Below are positions 51,368 to 60,972 of a stretch of 64,000 nt of DNA, one piece after another (position 1 is the first letter of the stretch; each line of letters begins with the position of its first letter). The notes beneath the pieces are model-generated. The model did no database searches. It had not been told where the DNA came from and saw only the letters and a list, made by a program, of their open reading frames with translations. Location of the stretch: positions 1 to 64,000 of the forward strand of contig CBDHYI010000002.1 of NCBI GenBank assembly GCA_965275915.1, in the 5' to 3' direction. A program made the position numbers and the translations under genes. Source of the DNA: JBDWFY01 sp965275915. GTDB lineage: Bacteria > Pseudomonadota > Alphaproteobacteria > Rhizobiales > Stappiaceae.

Positions 51368-53035
51368 TTACTGCGGATGCCATTGGATGGCGTTGGGATT
51401 ATCCCTTTCGATCACGACGAAGGCGTTGGTAAAGACGCGATAACCATGACTCCAGGACCCGTCCGGCCAGCGAACCCGGATTTGGGCCCGTTCTGCGGTG
51501 CCCACTCCGAAATGCTCAAAGCCAAGTGTGCCTGAGGCATGACCGCCGCCGATATCAACGTCCTTGACAAGGCTTCGATTTCCGATCCTGACGCTTATGC
51601 GCGCGCCGATCGCGTTCGGATTGGCACCCTTTTGTTTGAGTTCGATGCCGAGCCAATTGCCCATCGGTGCATGCGCGTCACCGATCTTCTGTCCCTGATT
51701 TCGGAAAACGCTGACCGGCGCAGCACGGTTGACGACAACCAGGTCCTGGAGGCCGTCAAGGTTGAAATCTGCAACGACGGCACCTCTTCCCCGGCGATCA
51801 AGCGCGATGCCGGCCTCCTTGCCTTTTTCGTCAAAACCCGCCTGCCAGTTTCCCAGAAGCAGATTGTCCGGATCATATGCGGCAAAATCCGGCATCGCCT
51901 CGACATTGCCCTTGGCGATGTAGATATCGATCAGTGAGTCGTTGTTGAAATCCTGAAAGTCAGCATGCCAGCCTGTTGAGGGCCGGATTTCATCGCCGGT
52001 GTAGGGTCGATGAGCGGTGGCGCCTTTTTCGAAAGCGACATCGCGGTAGACCGGCCGGTCTTCCTCCGCTTCTTCATCCAGCGTTTGCAGTTTGGTATCG
52101 CCCATGCTGGTGAGAAGATATTCCGGAAATCCATCGGCGTTGAGATCGTGTGTGGCGATTCCCATGCCCCAGATTTTGAGGCGTTCCCACCCGTCGGCAC
52201 GACGATAAAGACGCGGCGCACGCTCGGGCGGCAGGAACCAGAGCTGTTCTTCTCCTCCCCGATAATAATGGCGGTCATTGGAAACGCGCAGCGCCGGTTC
52301 GCCCGAACGGTTCCAGTCGGTAAACAGCATGGAAAGGGCGCAATGCCCGGGCGACAGGGAAAATGGTTCGGAGTAATCCGGGGTTTCCTCACCGCCGGGC
52401 CGGGCGAGGACATTGTCGTGGCATGTACCCCAGGGAGATCCGGGTGCGGACCGGTCGACATAATTGCCAAATGCCAGTGTCGGAAAGCGCTGGTCCGCCT
52501 CCCAGACAGCCGAAAAGGCCGTAGTCCAATTCCGGCCGCCATCGAAGCCCCAGGTGCGGTTTGCAATCTCAAAATGACAGTCCGGTCCTCCTTTGAGAAG
52601 CAGGTTTTCGCCGACCCGCAGCACAGCGAGGTCGGTATGACCGTCATTATCGATATCAAGCGGATAGGCGCCCAGCACCTTGGTGAGGCTCTTTTCACTC
52701 AGGGTGAGGGCCTGTCCCGTAAATGAGAGCGAACCGCCTGTTTGTGTCTGGTTGACGAACAATCGTGCCGGCGCGGCACCCCCGGCCAGAAACAGATCGG
52801 GACGTCGGTCGTCATTACAGTCAAAAGCCGCAGCGCCGCCGCCGACAAAATATTCCCAGGGACCGTCATAGGTATGGTCGATCCCCGCATTGGCGGCCTC
52901 TTCAATAAATTCAGGCACCGGCCCGGTCATGTCTTGTGCTTTTTCGTCCGCATCGGGCGGACCAACCGATCCGATGAGGATGGCTACCGCCAGTAGCCCG
53001 GATGCAGGTGAGAAAGAATGTTTTGACAAGCTCAT
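51368..53035 (-). CDS. CRTAC1-like FG-GAP/ASPIC-UnbV repeat protein, secreted
   Basis: The 555-aa product begins with a signal sequence (about 1-28). It contains repeated calcium-binding FG-GAP/VCBS loops: DIDNDGHTDLAVL, DLNADGFPEYLL, DFNNDSLIDIYIAKG and DFNLDGLQDLVVV, which form a beta-propeller. The C-terminus is an ASPIC/UnbV domain (NWLGIELKQKGANPNAIGAR, then ISVRIGNRS). Such proteins are extracytoplasmic; their biochemical role is poorly known. The gene overlaps the di-heme gene upstream by 4 nt, so the two products probably act together. Confidence 0.88.
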   Translation of the reverse strand: MSLSKHSFSPASGLLAVAILIGSVGPPDADEKAQDMTGPVPEFIEEAANAGIDHTYDGPWEYFVGGGAAAFDCNDDRRPDLFLAGGAAPARLFVNQTQTGGSLSFTGQALTLSEKSLTKVLGAYPLDIDNDGHTDLAVLRVGENLLLKGGPDCHFEIANRTWGFDGGRNWTTAFSAVWEADQRFPTLAFGNYVDRSAPGSPWGTCHDNVLARPGGEETPDYSEPFSLSPGHCALSMLFTDWNRSGEPALRVSNDRHYYRGGEEQLWFLPPERAPRLYRRADGWERLKIWGMGIATHDLNADGFPEYLLTSMGDTKLQTLDEEAEEDRPVYRDVAFEKGATAHRPYTGDEIRPSTGWHADFQDFNNDSLIDIYIAKGNVEAMPDFAAYDPDNLLLGNWQAGFDEKGKEAGIALDRRGRGAVVADFNLDGLQDLVVVNRAAPVSVFRNQGQKIGDAHAPMGNWLGIELKQKGANPNAIGARISVRIGNRSLVKDVDIGGGHASGTLGFEHFGVGTAERAQIRVRWPDGSWSHGYRVFTNAFVVIERDNPNAIQWHPQ

Positions 53036-54447
53036 TGTTGGATCACCAATGTTCGAAGAAACGCGATGAGCGCATTGCGATCCTTGTCCGGCAGGGCGGC
53101 ATAAGCATTGCGGGTGTCCAGCGCTGCGCCGCCATGGCTGAGAATAGCTTCATTCAGCGTCGTGATATCGCTCCTGTGGCCATAAGGCCCGGTGGTTTCA
53201 ACGCCCCATAACTCGGTGGTGAGAAACACATCCCGATCGACAAAGCGTTGGGAGAGCAACTCGTTTCCGAAAGTGTCTTCCCGTTTTCCGGCAATGCGGT
53301 GTCGTTTGAGGTCGCCGAACAAGGGAACCAGCCAGTTGCCCTCCGCGTCCCTTTTGAGGGTCTTTGCCCAGTCTTCCAACTCCAGATCGTGTGTAATCGG
53401 CGCGGCTGTTTCTTCCGGGCGCAGCGTTCCGGCCACTTCGAACGGACCGGGATCGGAAAATATCAGCGATTTCAACGGCAGGGTGGGGCGGTGACATTCG
53501 GTACACCCTGTTTTTGCGAAAATCGTTTCGCCCTGTTCCGCTGCCTGCAGCCAGTCATCCGGCAGGTCGGCGTTTCGCGTCGGCGGTTCCAACGTGGCCT
53601 GCCATGCGACAAGTGCCGAAACATCGCCTCGACTGAGCTCATCTGTCACGCCGTCCTCGTCAAAGTCATCCGAGCCTGTCCAGAGAGTGCCAAACCGTTC
53701 TTCTGCCTGCATGCCATGATGATGGTTCATGGCATTGACCGTAAATTGCCGCAGAGAGGAGAAGACGCCTTTTTGCCCGAATGGCCGTATGGTCAGGTCG
53801 GTATCCACGCCGTCGATTTTGCTGACATCCAGCGTTCCGTCCGGATTGGCCGTGATTGAGCCGAACCGGACATCTTTTGATATCAGCTCCTTTTCCACCG
53901 GCTCACCCGATTGACGAGCCTCTTGAAGCGCCGCCTTGCGCTGAGCCTGCAAATCCCGTGTCATCTCCCGGGCAAGCAGTTCGACAAGACCGGCTCCCTG
54001 CAGGGCGTTGGTGCCCCGCTCGTTGGAAAACTGCGGGTCCGATGTATCAAAATCCGCGCTTTCAAAGCCTTCCGACACAAACACATTGGCGGTGAAATGA
54101 CCGGCGCCGCCGGCGACTGGGTCGTTGTGACAGGAGGCGCAGGAATTGGCATCCGGGCCTGCCAGGCGTTGAAATGCCTGCGGCGCGGGCCGGCGCCGTT
54201 TCGTCGCCAGGATCGCCTGAGTCGCCATCGGTCGCCCGGCGCCATCCAGATCCGTGAACTTTGCGATAAAAAGATCGCGTCCCCGGTCAATCAGCGCTTC
54301 ATGCCGATCGCCTTCTTTTCCGGCAAAATCCTCAAACCGCAGGTGATCGCGAATTGTCCGCTCAGCCCAGGGCTGGTGGTCATCGGCAGCCACGGGCGTC
54401 AGAACGAGCAGGGCGGAGAAAGACAGAATACAAACTGTTGCCCGCAT
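53032..54447 (-). CDS. periplasmic di-heme oxidoreductase-like c-type cytochrome
   Basis: This 471-aa protein has a signal peptide (about 1-21) and two heme c motifs: C103-ASC-H107 (NSCASCHNDPVAGGAG) and a second CTECH at about residue 325 (KTGCTECHRPTLPLKS). The layout resembles the di-heme thiol oxidoreductase/peroxidase family (DUF1111-like) with the heme-binding C-terminal half and a final GPYGHRSDITTLNEAILSHG typical of MauG/di-heme peroxidases. It would act in periplasmic electron transfer or peroxide chemistry. Its start codon overlaps the stop of the ROK regulator by one base (TAATG), and its stop overlaps the CRTAC1-like start. Confidence 0.88.
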   Translation of the reverse strand: MRATVCILSFSALLVLTPVAADDHQPWAERTIRDHLRFEDFAGKEGDRHEALIDRGRDLFIAKFTDLDGAGRPMATQAILATKRRRPAPQAFQRLAGPDANSCASCHNDPVAGGAGHFTANVFVSEGFESADFDTSDPQFSNERGTNALQGAGLVELLAREMTRDLQAQRKAALQEARQSGEPVEKELISKDVRFGSITANPDGTLDVSKIDGVDTDLTIRPFGQKGVFSSLRQFTVNAMNHHHGMQAEERFGTLWTGSDDFDEDGVTDELSRGDVSALVAWQATLEPPTRNADLPDDWLQAAEQGETIFAKTGCTECHRPTLPLKSLIFSDPGPFEVAGTLRPEETAAPITHDLELEDWAKTLKRDAEGNWLVPLFGDLKRHRIAGKREDTFGNELLSQRFVDRDVFLTTELWGVETTGPYGHRSDITTLNEAILSHGGAALDTRNAYAALPDKDRNALIAFLRTLVIQQ

Positions 54448-55697
54448 TAAACGCCCTCTTTCTCCGCGACTTTATGTTTGTTTTTGGCGACGGCAAATAC
54501 GACGGAGTCCAGACGCTGCAAAGTGCGGGCGATCGTTCCTGCAAGAATGGTGTCGTCCTGCCATGGGCGAACTTCGATTTTCGCATGCTGACGCAGGTCC
54601 TCGACCAGCGCATCTTCAAGAGCTGTCCGCATTCCGGTCTCCATAAGATCGAATTCCTGCGAACCGGCACCGGTGATGGCTATGCGATTTGGATCGAGAG
54701 TGGCGAGCAGTCTGGCTATTCCGTAGCCAAGCGCTTCGCCGGCCTTTTGGAAAACCTTGGCCGCCGCCCTATCCCCACTGCGGGCTCTCTCCGCAATTTC
54801 GTTGATTTTGTCCCGGCCGACTTTGATATCGCGCGGATTATGCCGGCCGTCCAGACCCTGCGCGGCCCGCATAATGGCGTAGTCGCCGAGATAGGCTTCA
54901 AGGCACCCATGCTTCCCGCAGCGGCAAAGATCGCCGTCGGGAATGTGATTGGCGTGTCCTATTTCCGATGCCGCGCCCGTGTCGCCGACAAACAGATGAT
55001 TATCGATATAGATGCCGCAGCCCACGCCGTAATCGACGAAAATAACGACAAACGTGCCGCTGAAATGATCCGGCTCCTTCCAATGCAGTGCCTGGGCGAT
55101 CATGTTGGAATCGTTTGACAGACTGCACGGGATGCCGAGCGCGGCCTGAATTGGATCAGTGATATTTATGTTCGGCTCGGAGAAGGCCGGGCTCCAGACG
55201 ATGGTTCCTTTCCGTGAATTGACGACGCCTTGCGAAGCGATCCCGATTTCAACCAGTTGCTCGGGCGGTGTTCCGCGCGAGCGGCAAAAACTTTTCAGCA
55301 GTTCAATCAACTGGGCGGCGAAATGATCGCTGGAGGCCGTCTCGGTACGGACGTTGAACTGCTCGCTGCCAAGACTGTTGCCCTGATAGTCCGCCAGAAG
55401 AAGCTCGATTTTGTTGACCGAGATTTTTATGCCGGCGATCCGGGCCGCCTCTGGGTTCAGGGTCAGGAACGTTCGCGGCCGGCCCCGGCTGCCGACCTGT
55501 TTGAGATCGGGTTCGACAAGTTGAACAATGAGTTTTTCATCGATCAGATCCGACGTAATTGAGGTTACGGTCGCGGGGCTCAGTTTGGTTTCGCGGCCCA
55601 GATCCACCCGCGCAATCGATCTGCTTCTGCGGAGGGCTGATAGGATAATTCCGCGGTTCTGGCGCCGTATCTGATCGCGGTCCGCCTTTTTTGTCAT
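54447..55697 (-). CDS. xylR: ROK family transcriptional regulator, XylR-like
   Basis: The 416-aa protein has an N-terminal winged helix (about 10-75; NRGIILSALRRSRSIARVDL and LSPATVTSITSDLIDE) and a ROK sugar-binding domain with the zinc motif CRCGKHGCLEAYLGD and GVGCGIYIDNHLFVGDTGAA. It is divergent from xylF, so it most likely represses the xylose operon and is released by xylose. Oddly, it is co-transcribed and translationally coupled with the di-heme and CRTAC1-like genes, which have no known link to xylose. Confidence 0.9.
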   Translation of the reverse strand: MTKKADRDQIRRQNRGIILSALRRSRSIARVDLGRETKLSPATVTSITSDLIDEKLIVQLVEPDLKQVGSRGRPRTFLTLNPEAARIAGIKISVNKIELLLADYQGNSLGSEQFNVRTETASSDHFAAQLIELLKSFCRSRGTPPEQLVEIGIASQGVVNSRKGTIVWSPAFSEPNINITDPIQAALGIPCSLSNDSNMIAQALHWKEPDHFSGTFVVIFVDYGVGCGIYIDNHLFVGDTGAASEIGHANHIPDGDLCRCGKHGCLEAYLGDYAIMRAAQGLDGRHNPRDIKVGRDKINEIAERARSGDRAAAKVFQKAGEALGYGIARLLATLDPNRIAITGAGSQEFDLMETGMRTALEDALVEDLRQHAKIEVRPWQDDTILAGTIARTLQRLDSVVFAVAKNKHKVAEKEGV

Positions 55698-55965
55698 GCT
55701 GGTTAAGCTTTCTTGCGTTTCCTCTAACGACTTGTTTTATAGATATTATTTTTGTTTTTCTTCGCGCATTTCAAAATTCTTTTGTTTGGTTTCGCAAATG
55801 CATCTTGACAGGAGCGCGGGTTTGGATCAACTTTTTTTCGGATGTCGAATTAAATAGGACAACATGACATCCCTATTGTGCGATGCCGCATGGCATCAGG
55901 TCCGAATGTGTGCAGATGTTCGTGAGCCGGAGGAGTCTGGAACATCTGAGTGGAGGAATTCCAGA

Positions 55966-57006
55966 ATGAAAAAAATTGTATCGATCCTCGCCGGGACGAT
56001 GATTTCGGTTGCAGCAGTATCGGCAGCCTGGGCCGAAGACATCACCGTTGGTGTGAGCTGGTCAAACTTCCAGGAGGAGCGCTGGAAAACAGACGAAGCG
56101 GCAATCAAGGCTGAGCTTGAAAAGCTTGGCGCAAAATATATCTCGGCGGATGCGCAGTCCTCGCCTGCCAAGCAACTGACCGATGTTGAGAGCCTGATCT
56201 CGCAGGGCGCAGACGCTCTGATCGTACTGGCACAGGATTCCGAGGCGATTCGTCCCGCTATCGAAAATGCCGAAGCAGAGGGCATTCCCGTCGTCGGTTA
56301 TGACCGCCTGATCGAAATACCTGAAGCGTTTTACCTGACGTTCGACAACAAAGAAGTGGGCCGCCTACAGGCTAAGGCCGTGCTCGAAGCCCAGCCGGAA
56401 GGCAACTACGTCTTCATCAAAGGCTCGTCAGCAGATCCCAACGCCGATTTCCTTCATTCCGGTCAGATTGAAGTGCTGAAGGAAGCTATGGATGCCGGCA
56501 AGATCAAAAATGTCGGTGAAGCTTACACCGACGGCTGGCTGCCTGCGAACGCTCAGCGGAACATGGAACAGTTCCTGACGGCCAATAACAACGAGGTCGA
56601 TGCTGTTGTTGCGTCAAACGATGGAACCGCCGGTGGCGTTGTTGCCGCACTTGAAGCGCAAGGCATGGCCGGATCGGTTCCCGTTTCCGGGCAGGATGGT
56701 GACCATGCAGCCCTCAACCGTGTAGCTCTGGGCACGCAGACTGTGTCTGTCTGGAAAGATGCCCGTGAGCTGGGCAAGGCCGCCGCAGCGATTGCCGTTG
56801 CTTTGGCTGAGGGAACCGAAATGGAAAAGGTCGATGGCGCTCAGCAGTGGAGCGGTGGACCGAATGGCGTTGAAATGACAGCCATTTTCCTGACCCCGCT
56901 GCCCGTCACCAAAGACAACCTGAACGTCGTCATCGACGCAGGATGGGTCGGCAAGGATGTTGTCTGCAACGGCGTTGACGCCGGTTCGGTCGCAGCCTGC
57001 AACTAA
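55966..57006 (+). CDS. xylF: D-xylose ABC transporter substrate-binding protein
   Basis: The start at 55966 has GGAGG 9 nt upstream and gives a signal peptide (MKKIVSILAGTMISVAAVSA, cleaved after AWA). The 346-aa protein follows XylF: ITVGVSWSNFQEERWKTDE, QGADALIVLAQDSEAIRP, GIPVVGYDRLI, VVASNDGTAGGVVAALEAQG and VPVSGQDGDHAALNRV. It binds xylose in the periplasm. It is the first gene of the xylose operon. A 340-bp gap with a hairpin separates it from xylH, which may allow higher expression of the binding protein. Confidence 0.95.
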   Translation: MKKIVSILAGTMISVAAVSAAWAEDITVGVSWSNFQEERWKTDEAAIKAELEKLGAKYISADAQSSPAKQLTDVESLISQGADALIVLAQDSEAIRPAIENAEAEGIPVVGYDRLIEIPEAFYLTFDNKEVGRLQAKAVLEAQPEGNYVFIKGSSADPNADFLHSGQIEVLKEAMDAGKIKNVGEAYTDGWLPANAQRNMEQFLTANNNEVDAVVASNDGTAGGVVAALEAQGMAGSVPVSGQDGDHAALNRVALGTQTVSVWKDARELGKAAAAIAVALAEGTEMEKVDGAQQWSGGPNGVEMTAIFLTPLPVTKDNLNVVIDAGWVGKDVVCNGVDAGSVAACN

Positions 57007-57346
57007 GTCCGTGAGGCCTTCCCGGCTACGCTGCATTCTGGTGTGGCCGGGAGCTCCCGACCAACGCTGTCCGGTCATCAGCGTCGCTGTCATGTCACCG
57101 GGCAGACAGCTCCCGGAAACATGCCGGGCGATGTTTCCTTTTGAAGCCGGACGTTAAGCCAAGCTCAATCGATGTCTGAGGTGTGGTTTCCTAAGAGGGA
57201 AGAGCCGGGCGGATGGCGTGCAGGCCGGTGCGGGAGTATCAGAGGCCCACAGTTTCTTTGGCGAGGAGGCCTTATTGGTGTCTGGGCCGGGAATCCTGTA
57301 GTCATTTATGAGACCACACCCTAAACTCTCACGTGGGTAAACAACC
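57007..57346. other. 340-bp gap within the xylose operon
   Basis: No gene is visible. It contains a stem at 57020-57052 and a wider pair of 8-bp inverted repeats, GGTGTGGT (57180-57187) and ACCACACC (57313-57320). A weak promoter for xylH could lie near its 3' end. Confidence 0.45.
57020..57052 (+). terminator. attenuator-like stem-loop after xylF
   Basis: TCCCGGCTAC (57020-57029) pairs with GTGGCCGGGA (57043-57052) with one G-T pair and a 13-nt loop, 14 nt after the xylF stop. There is no T-run behind it. Stems in this position behind ABC binding-protein genes often protect the 5' message and reduce read-through. Confidence 0.5.
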
Positions 57347-58651
57347 ATGTCTGATAATACCGCCACGACAAGTGCGCCGCCGAATTTGTCGCAGACGAAT
57401 AAGTCCTTTCTGGCCGCCTTGGAAGTCGATACGCGCATGATCGGCATGATCGGCGCCCTGCTGGTCATATGGATCGGATTTCATCTTTTGTCCGGCGGTA
57501 CGTTCCTGACGTCAAGAAACCTCTGGAACCTGTCCGTTCAGACCAGTTCGATTGCTGTCATGTCCACCGGCATGGTCCTCGTCATTGTTACACGTCATAT
57601 CGATCTCTCCGTCGGTTCCGTTTTGGGGTTTATCGGAATGGTCATGGCGGTGATCCAGATCGACATGTTGCCCTCCATTGTCGGATCCGGACATTGGTCT
57701 GTATGGATCGTGACCCTGCTGATCGGTGCTGCCATCGGCGCGAGTATCGGCGCGCTTCACGGGGCGATCATCGCCTATCTGACAGTGCCGGCCTTCATTG
57801 TAACACTTGGCGGCCTGCTGGTCTGGCGCGGCGCGGCCTGGTGGGTGACGTCCGGGCAGACAAAAGCGCCCATGGATGAGACATTCCGGCTCATTGGCGG
57901 GGGCATTGAGGGCGCCATCGGCGATACGGCGTCATGGATATTGGGTATTTTGGCATGCGTCGCGATCTGCTGGGCAACGGTTCACGCGCGCCGGCAGCGC
58001 AAGCGGTTCAAGTTTCCGTTGAAGCCGATCTGGGCTGAATATGTGACGGCGGGTATCACATCGGCGGTTGTTCTGGTCGTCGTGTGGGTGATGAACAGTT
58101 ATTATCTGCCCAAGCGCGTGGCCGCAAAAATTGCCGAAGCCAAGGGACTGGAGGTGCCTGAGGGCGGACTGGAAATTGCACGGGGATTGCCGATACCGGT
58201 TCTGATCGCCATTGCCGTGGGTATCATCATGACGTTCATTACGACCCGCACCCGTTTCGGGCGCTACGTCTTTGCCATCGGCGGCAATCCGGAAGCGGCG
58301 GTGCTGAGCGGCATCAATACCAAACGCGTCACGGTTTTCATTTTCTCGCTGATGGGCGTTCTTTGTGCGATTGGCGCAAGCATCTCAACGGCCCGGCTGA
58401 ACGCGGCGACCAATTCGCAAGGCATGCTGGACGAACTCTATGTCATTGCCGCGGCGGTGATCGGGGGGACGTCACTGGGCGGGGGTGCCGGAACGGTTGT
58501 CGGCGCAATGATCGGTGCTCTGGTGATGCAGAGCCTGCAGTCGGGAATGGTGCTGATGGGACTTGATGCGCCGCTTCAGAATATTGTCGTCGGAGTCGTT
58601 CTGGTCTTTGCGGTGTTTGTTGACACCGTCTACCGTAGACGGACAGCGTAA
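57347..58651 (+). CDS. xylH: D-xylose ABC transporter permease
   Basis: This 434-aa membrane protein has the RbsC/XylH permease motifs: VTRHIDLSVGSVLGFIGMVM, VTLGGLLVWRGAAWWVTSGQ, GRYVFAIGGNPEAAVLSGI and AVIGGTSLGGGAGTVVGAMI. Its length and the long middle loop with the VVWVMNSYYLPKR segment are typical of XylH rather than RbsC. It forms the homodimeric pore of the xylose importer. It precedes xylG by 14 nt. Confidence 0.94.
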   Translation: MSDNTATTSAPPNLSQTNKSFLAALEVDTRMIGMIGALLVIWIGFHLLSGGTFLTSRNLWNLSVQTSSIAVMSTGMVLVIVTRHIDLSVGSVLGFIGMVMAVIQIDMLPSIVGSGHWSVWIVTLLIGAAIGASIGALHGAIIAYLTVPAFIVTLGGLLVWRGAAWWVTSGQTKAPMDETFRLIGGGIEGAIGDTASWILGILACVAICWATVHARRQRKRFKFPLKPIWAEYVTAGITSAVVLVVVWVMNSYYLPKRVAAKIAEAKGLEVPEGGLEIARGLPIPVLIAIAVGIIMTFITTRTRFGRYVFAIGGNPEAAVLSGINTKRVTVFIFSLMGVLCAIGASISTARLNAATNSQGMLDELYVIAAAVIGGTSLGGGAGTVVGAMIGALVMQSLQSGMVLMGLDAPLQNIVVGVVLVFAVFVDTVYRRRTA

Positions 58652-58665
58652 GGGGAGGGCTGGCT

Positions 58666-59481
58666 ATGAACGCAATGCGCGAAAAAGGCGGCACGCCGCT
58701 GGTCGAAATGCGGAATATGTCGATTGCCTTCGGCGGCATCCACGCGGTCGACGATGTAACGGTGGACCTGTATCCGGGCGAAGTGGTCGGACTGCTGGGG
58801 CATAATGGCGCGGGAAAATCGACCCTGATCAAGATGCTGTCCGGAGCCTATCCGCCGGACGGCGGAACGATTTATATCGAGGGGGAAGAAGCTCCGATCC
58901 ACAATCCGCGCGATGCCAAGAAATACGGCATTGAAACGATCTACCAGACACTGGCGCTGGCGGACAATCTGGATGCGGCCGCGAACCTGTTTCTCGGTCG
59001 CGAGCTGATTTCCCCAACGGGCACGCTGGATGATGTGGCCATGGAGGCCGAAGCCCGCAAGGTGATGCATCGCCTCAATCCCAATTTCAGGAAATTCAAG
59101 GATCCGGTCCGGGCCCTGTCAGGCGGTCAGCGTCAATCGATCGCCATTGCCCGTGCCCTGCAGTTCAACGCCCGTATTATCATCATGGATGAGCCGACGG
59201 CTGCGCTTGGCCCGCATGAAACCCAGCAGGTGGCGGAGCTGACCAAGCAGTTGAAGAAAGAGGGCATCGGCATCTTTCTGATCAGCCACGATATCCATGA
59301 CGTGTTCGATCTTGCCGACCGTGTCGCGGTCATGAAAAACGGCAAACTGGTTGGAACGGCCGGTACCGGGGACGTCACAAAGGACGAAGTGCTTGGCATG
59401 ATCATTCTTGGCAAATGTCCGCCCGGCGCCACACCGGGGCCCGGGGCCTTTGCCGATGAGGACTTGGTGGCAGCCGGTTAG
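58666..59481 (+). CDS. xylG: xylose ABC transporter ATP-binding protein, single ABC domain
   Basis: The 271-aa protein has one nucleotide-binding domain: Walker A GHNGAGKST, Q-loop ETIYQTLALADNL, signature LSGGQRQSIAIARAL, Walker B IIIMDEPTAALGPHE and the His of LISHDIHD. Classical XylG and RbsA have two fused domains of about 500 aa; this one is half size like FrcA of rhizobia. It must act as a homodimer with two intact sites. It lies between xylH and xylB, so xylose transport is the clear role. Confidence 0.92.
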   Translation: MNAMREKGGTPLVEMRNMSIAFGGIHAVDDVTVDLYPGEVVGLLGHNGAGKSTLIKMLSGAYPPDGGTIYIEGEEAPIHNPRDAKKYGIETIYQTLALADNLDAAANLFLGRELISPTGTLDDVAMEAEARKVMHRLNPNFRKFKDPVRALSGGQRQSIAIARALQFNARIIIMDEPTAALGPHETQQVAELTKQLKKEGIGIFLISHDIHDVFDLADRVAVMKNGKLVGTAGTGDVTKDEVLGMIILGKCPPGATPGPGAFADEDLVAAG

Positions 59482-59517
59482 GCACGACCGGACAGACGCT
59501 TTTGGGGGAATGATTAC

Positions 59518-60972
59518 GTGTATTGCGGCATCGATATCGGCACCAGTTCCGTCAAAGCTCTCCTGATTGACGACAATCAGAAAGTCCGTGCCAGTGCTTC
59601 GCACGACCTTTCGGTCAACCGTCCTCATCCGCTGTGGTCTGAACAGCGGCCTGAGGACTGGTGGGACGGTGTGGTCGCGGTCCTTGATCAAATGAGGGCA
59701 GAGCATGCCGGGCTGATGGCGGCGCTGCGCGGCATCGGCCTTTCCGGTCAGATGCATGGCGCCACGCTGCTTGATGCGGATGATCGCCCGCTGCGGCCCT
59801 GCATCCTGTGGAATGACGGCCGGTCCGAACGGGAATGTGGCGAGCTGGAACAGCGTGAAGCCCGGTTTCGATCGTTGGGGGGCAATATTGTCATGCCGGG
59901 TTTCACGGCGCCCAAGCTCGAATGGGTCCGGAAGCACGAGCCGGATGTTTTTGAAAAGACACGCAAAGTGCTGCTGCCAAAGGATTATGTGCGGCTGATG
60001 CTGACGGGCGACTATGTGGGCGATATGTCTGACAGCGCCGGCACGTTGTGGCTTGATGTCGCAAAGCGCGACTGGAGCGATGCTCTTCTTGCCGCCACGG
60101 GTCTGGACCGGTCGCACATGCCGCGACTGGTTGAAGGATCGGACGTCAGCGCAAGGCTCAAACCTGATCTGACGGCCCGGTGGGGTACCGGCGGAAACGT
60201 TGTCGTCGCCGGCGGGGGCGGTGACAATGCGGCGTCGGCGTGTGGCGTGGGTGCCGTACAGCCGGGATCCGCTTTCGTTTCGCTTGGAACATCCGGCGTT
60301 CTGTTTGTGTCCAACGACCGGTTCTCGCCCAATGTCGACAACGCGGTCCATGCATTTTGTCATGCCATACCCGATACCTGGCATCAGATGGGCGTCATTC
60401 TGTCCGCAACAGACAGTCTTCAGTGGCTTGCTGGCGTGCTTCAGCAATCGGCCGCTGATCTGACCGCAGATCTCGGGCCGGTCAACGGTCCGGCGCCATT
60501 GATGTTTCTGCCCTATTTGTCCGGAGAGCGGACACCCCACAACGACGTTTCCATTCGCGGCGCCTTTGCCGGCATCGGCCACGGTACGGACCGTAAGGCG
60601 ATGACCCATGCCGTTCTGGATGGAGTTGCCTTTGCCATACGGGACTGCATGGATGCCCTCGCCGCCGGCGGTTCAAAGCCGGAGAGCGTCATGGCCGTTG
60701 GCGGCGGTTCACGGTCGGAAACCTGGCTGACAATCATTGCCAGTCTGCTTGAGATACCCGTCGAAGTTCCGGTTGACGGCGATTTCGGCGGTGCCTTCGG
60801 AGCCGCCCGCCTTGGCATCTGCGCCGCGGACGGCGCCAGTCCCGCATCGGTCTGCACGAAACCGGCGATAAGAGACGTGATTGAACCTCATGTGGACAAG
60901 ATGGCCGCTTATGGGGAGGCGCATCAGCGTTGGCGCAAACTATATCCCGCCCTTAAGGAGTTCAGATTGTGA
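59518..60972 (+). CDS. xylB: xylulokinase
   Basis: The GTG start at 59518 follows GGGGGA by 8 nt. The 484-aa FGGY kinase shows YCGIDIGTSSVKALLIDD at the N-terminus, GIGLSGQMHGATLLD, the nucleotide and catalytic region GGGGDNAASACGVGAV (catalytic Asp) and GVAFAIRDCMDALAAGG. It phosphorylates D-xylulose to xylulose 5-phosphate in the cytoplasm. Its stop overlaps the xylA start (GTGA), so the two are translationally coupled. Confidence 0.95.
   Translation: MYCGIDIGTSSVKALLIDDNQKVRASASHDLSVNRPHPLWSEQRPEDWWDGVVAVLDQMRAEHAGLMAALRGIGLSGQMHGATLLDADDRPLRPCILWNDGRSERECGELEQREARFRSLGGNIVMPGFTAPKLEWVRKHEPDVFEKTRKVLLPKDYVRLMLTGDYVGDMSDSAGTLWLDVAKRDWSDALLAATGLDRSHMPRLVEGSDVSARLKPDLTARWGTGGNVVVAGGGGDNAASACGVGAVQPGSAFVSLGTSGVLFVSNDRFSPNVDNAVHAFCHAIPDTWHQMGVILSATDSLQWLAGVLQQSAADLTADLGPVNGPAPLMFLPYLSGERTPHNDVSIRGAFAGIGHGTDRKAMTHAVLDGVAFAIRDCMDALAAGGSKPESVMAVGGGSRSETWLTIIASLLEIPVEVPVDGDFGGAFGAARLGICAADGASPASVCTKPAIRDVIEPHVDKMAAYGEAHQRWRKLYPALKEFRL

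Noticed and set aside
59119..60609. Minus-strand open frame (496 codons) across xylG and xylB
   Set aside because: It spans two genes of a well-defined xylose operon and shows no protein family signal.
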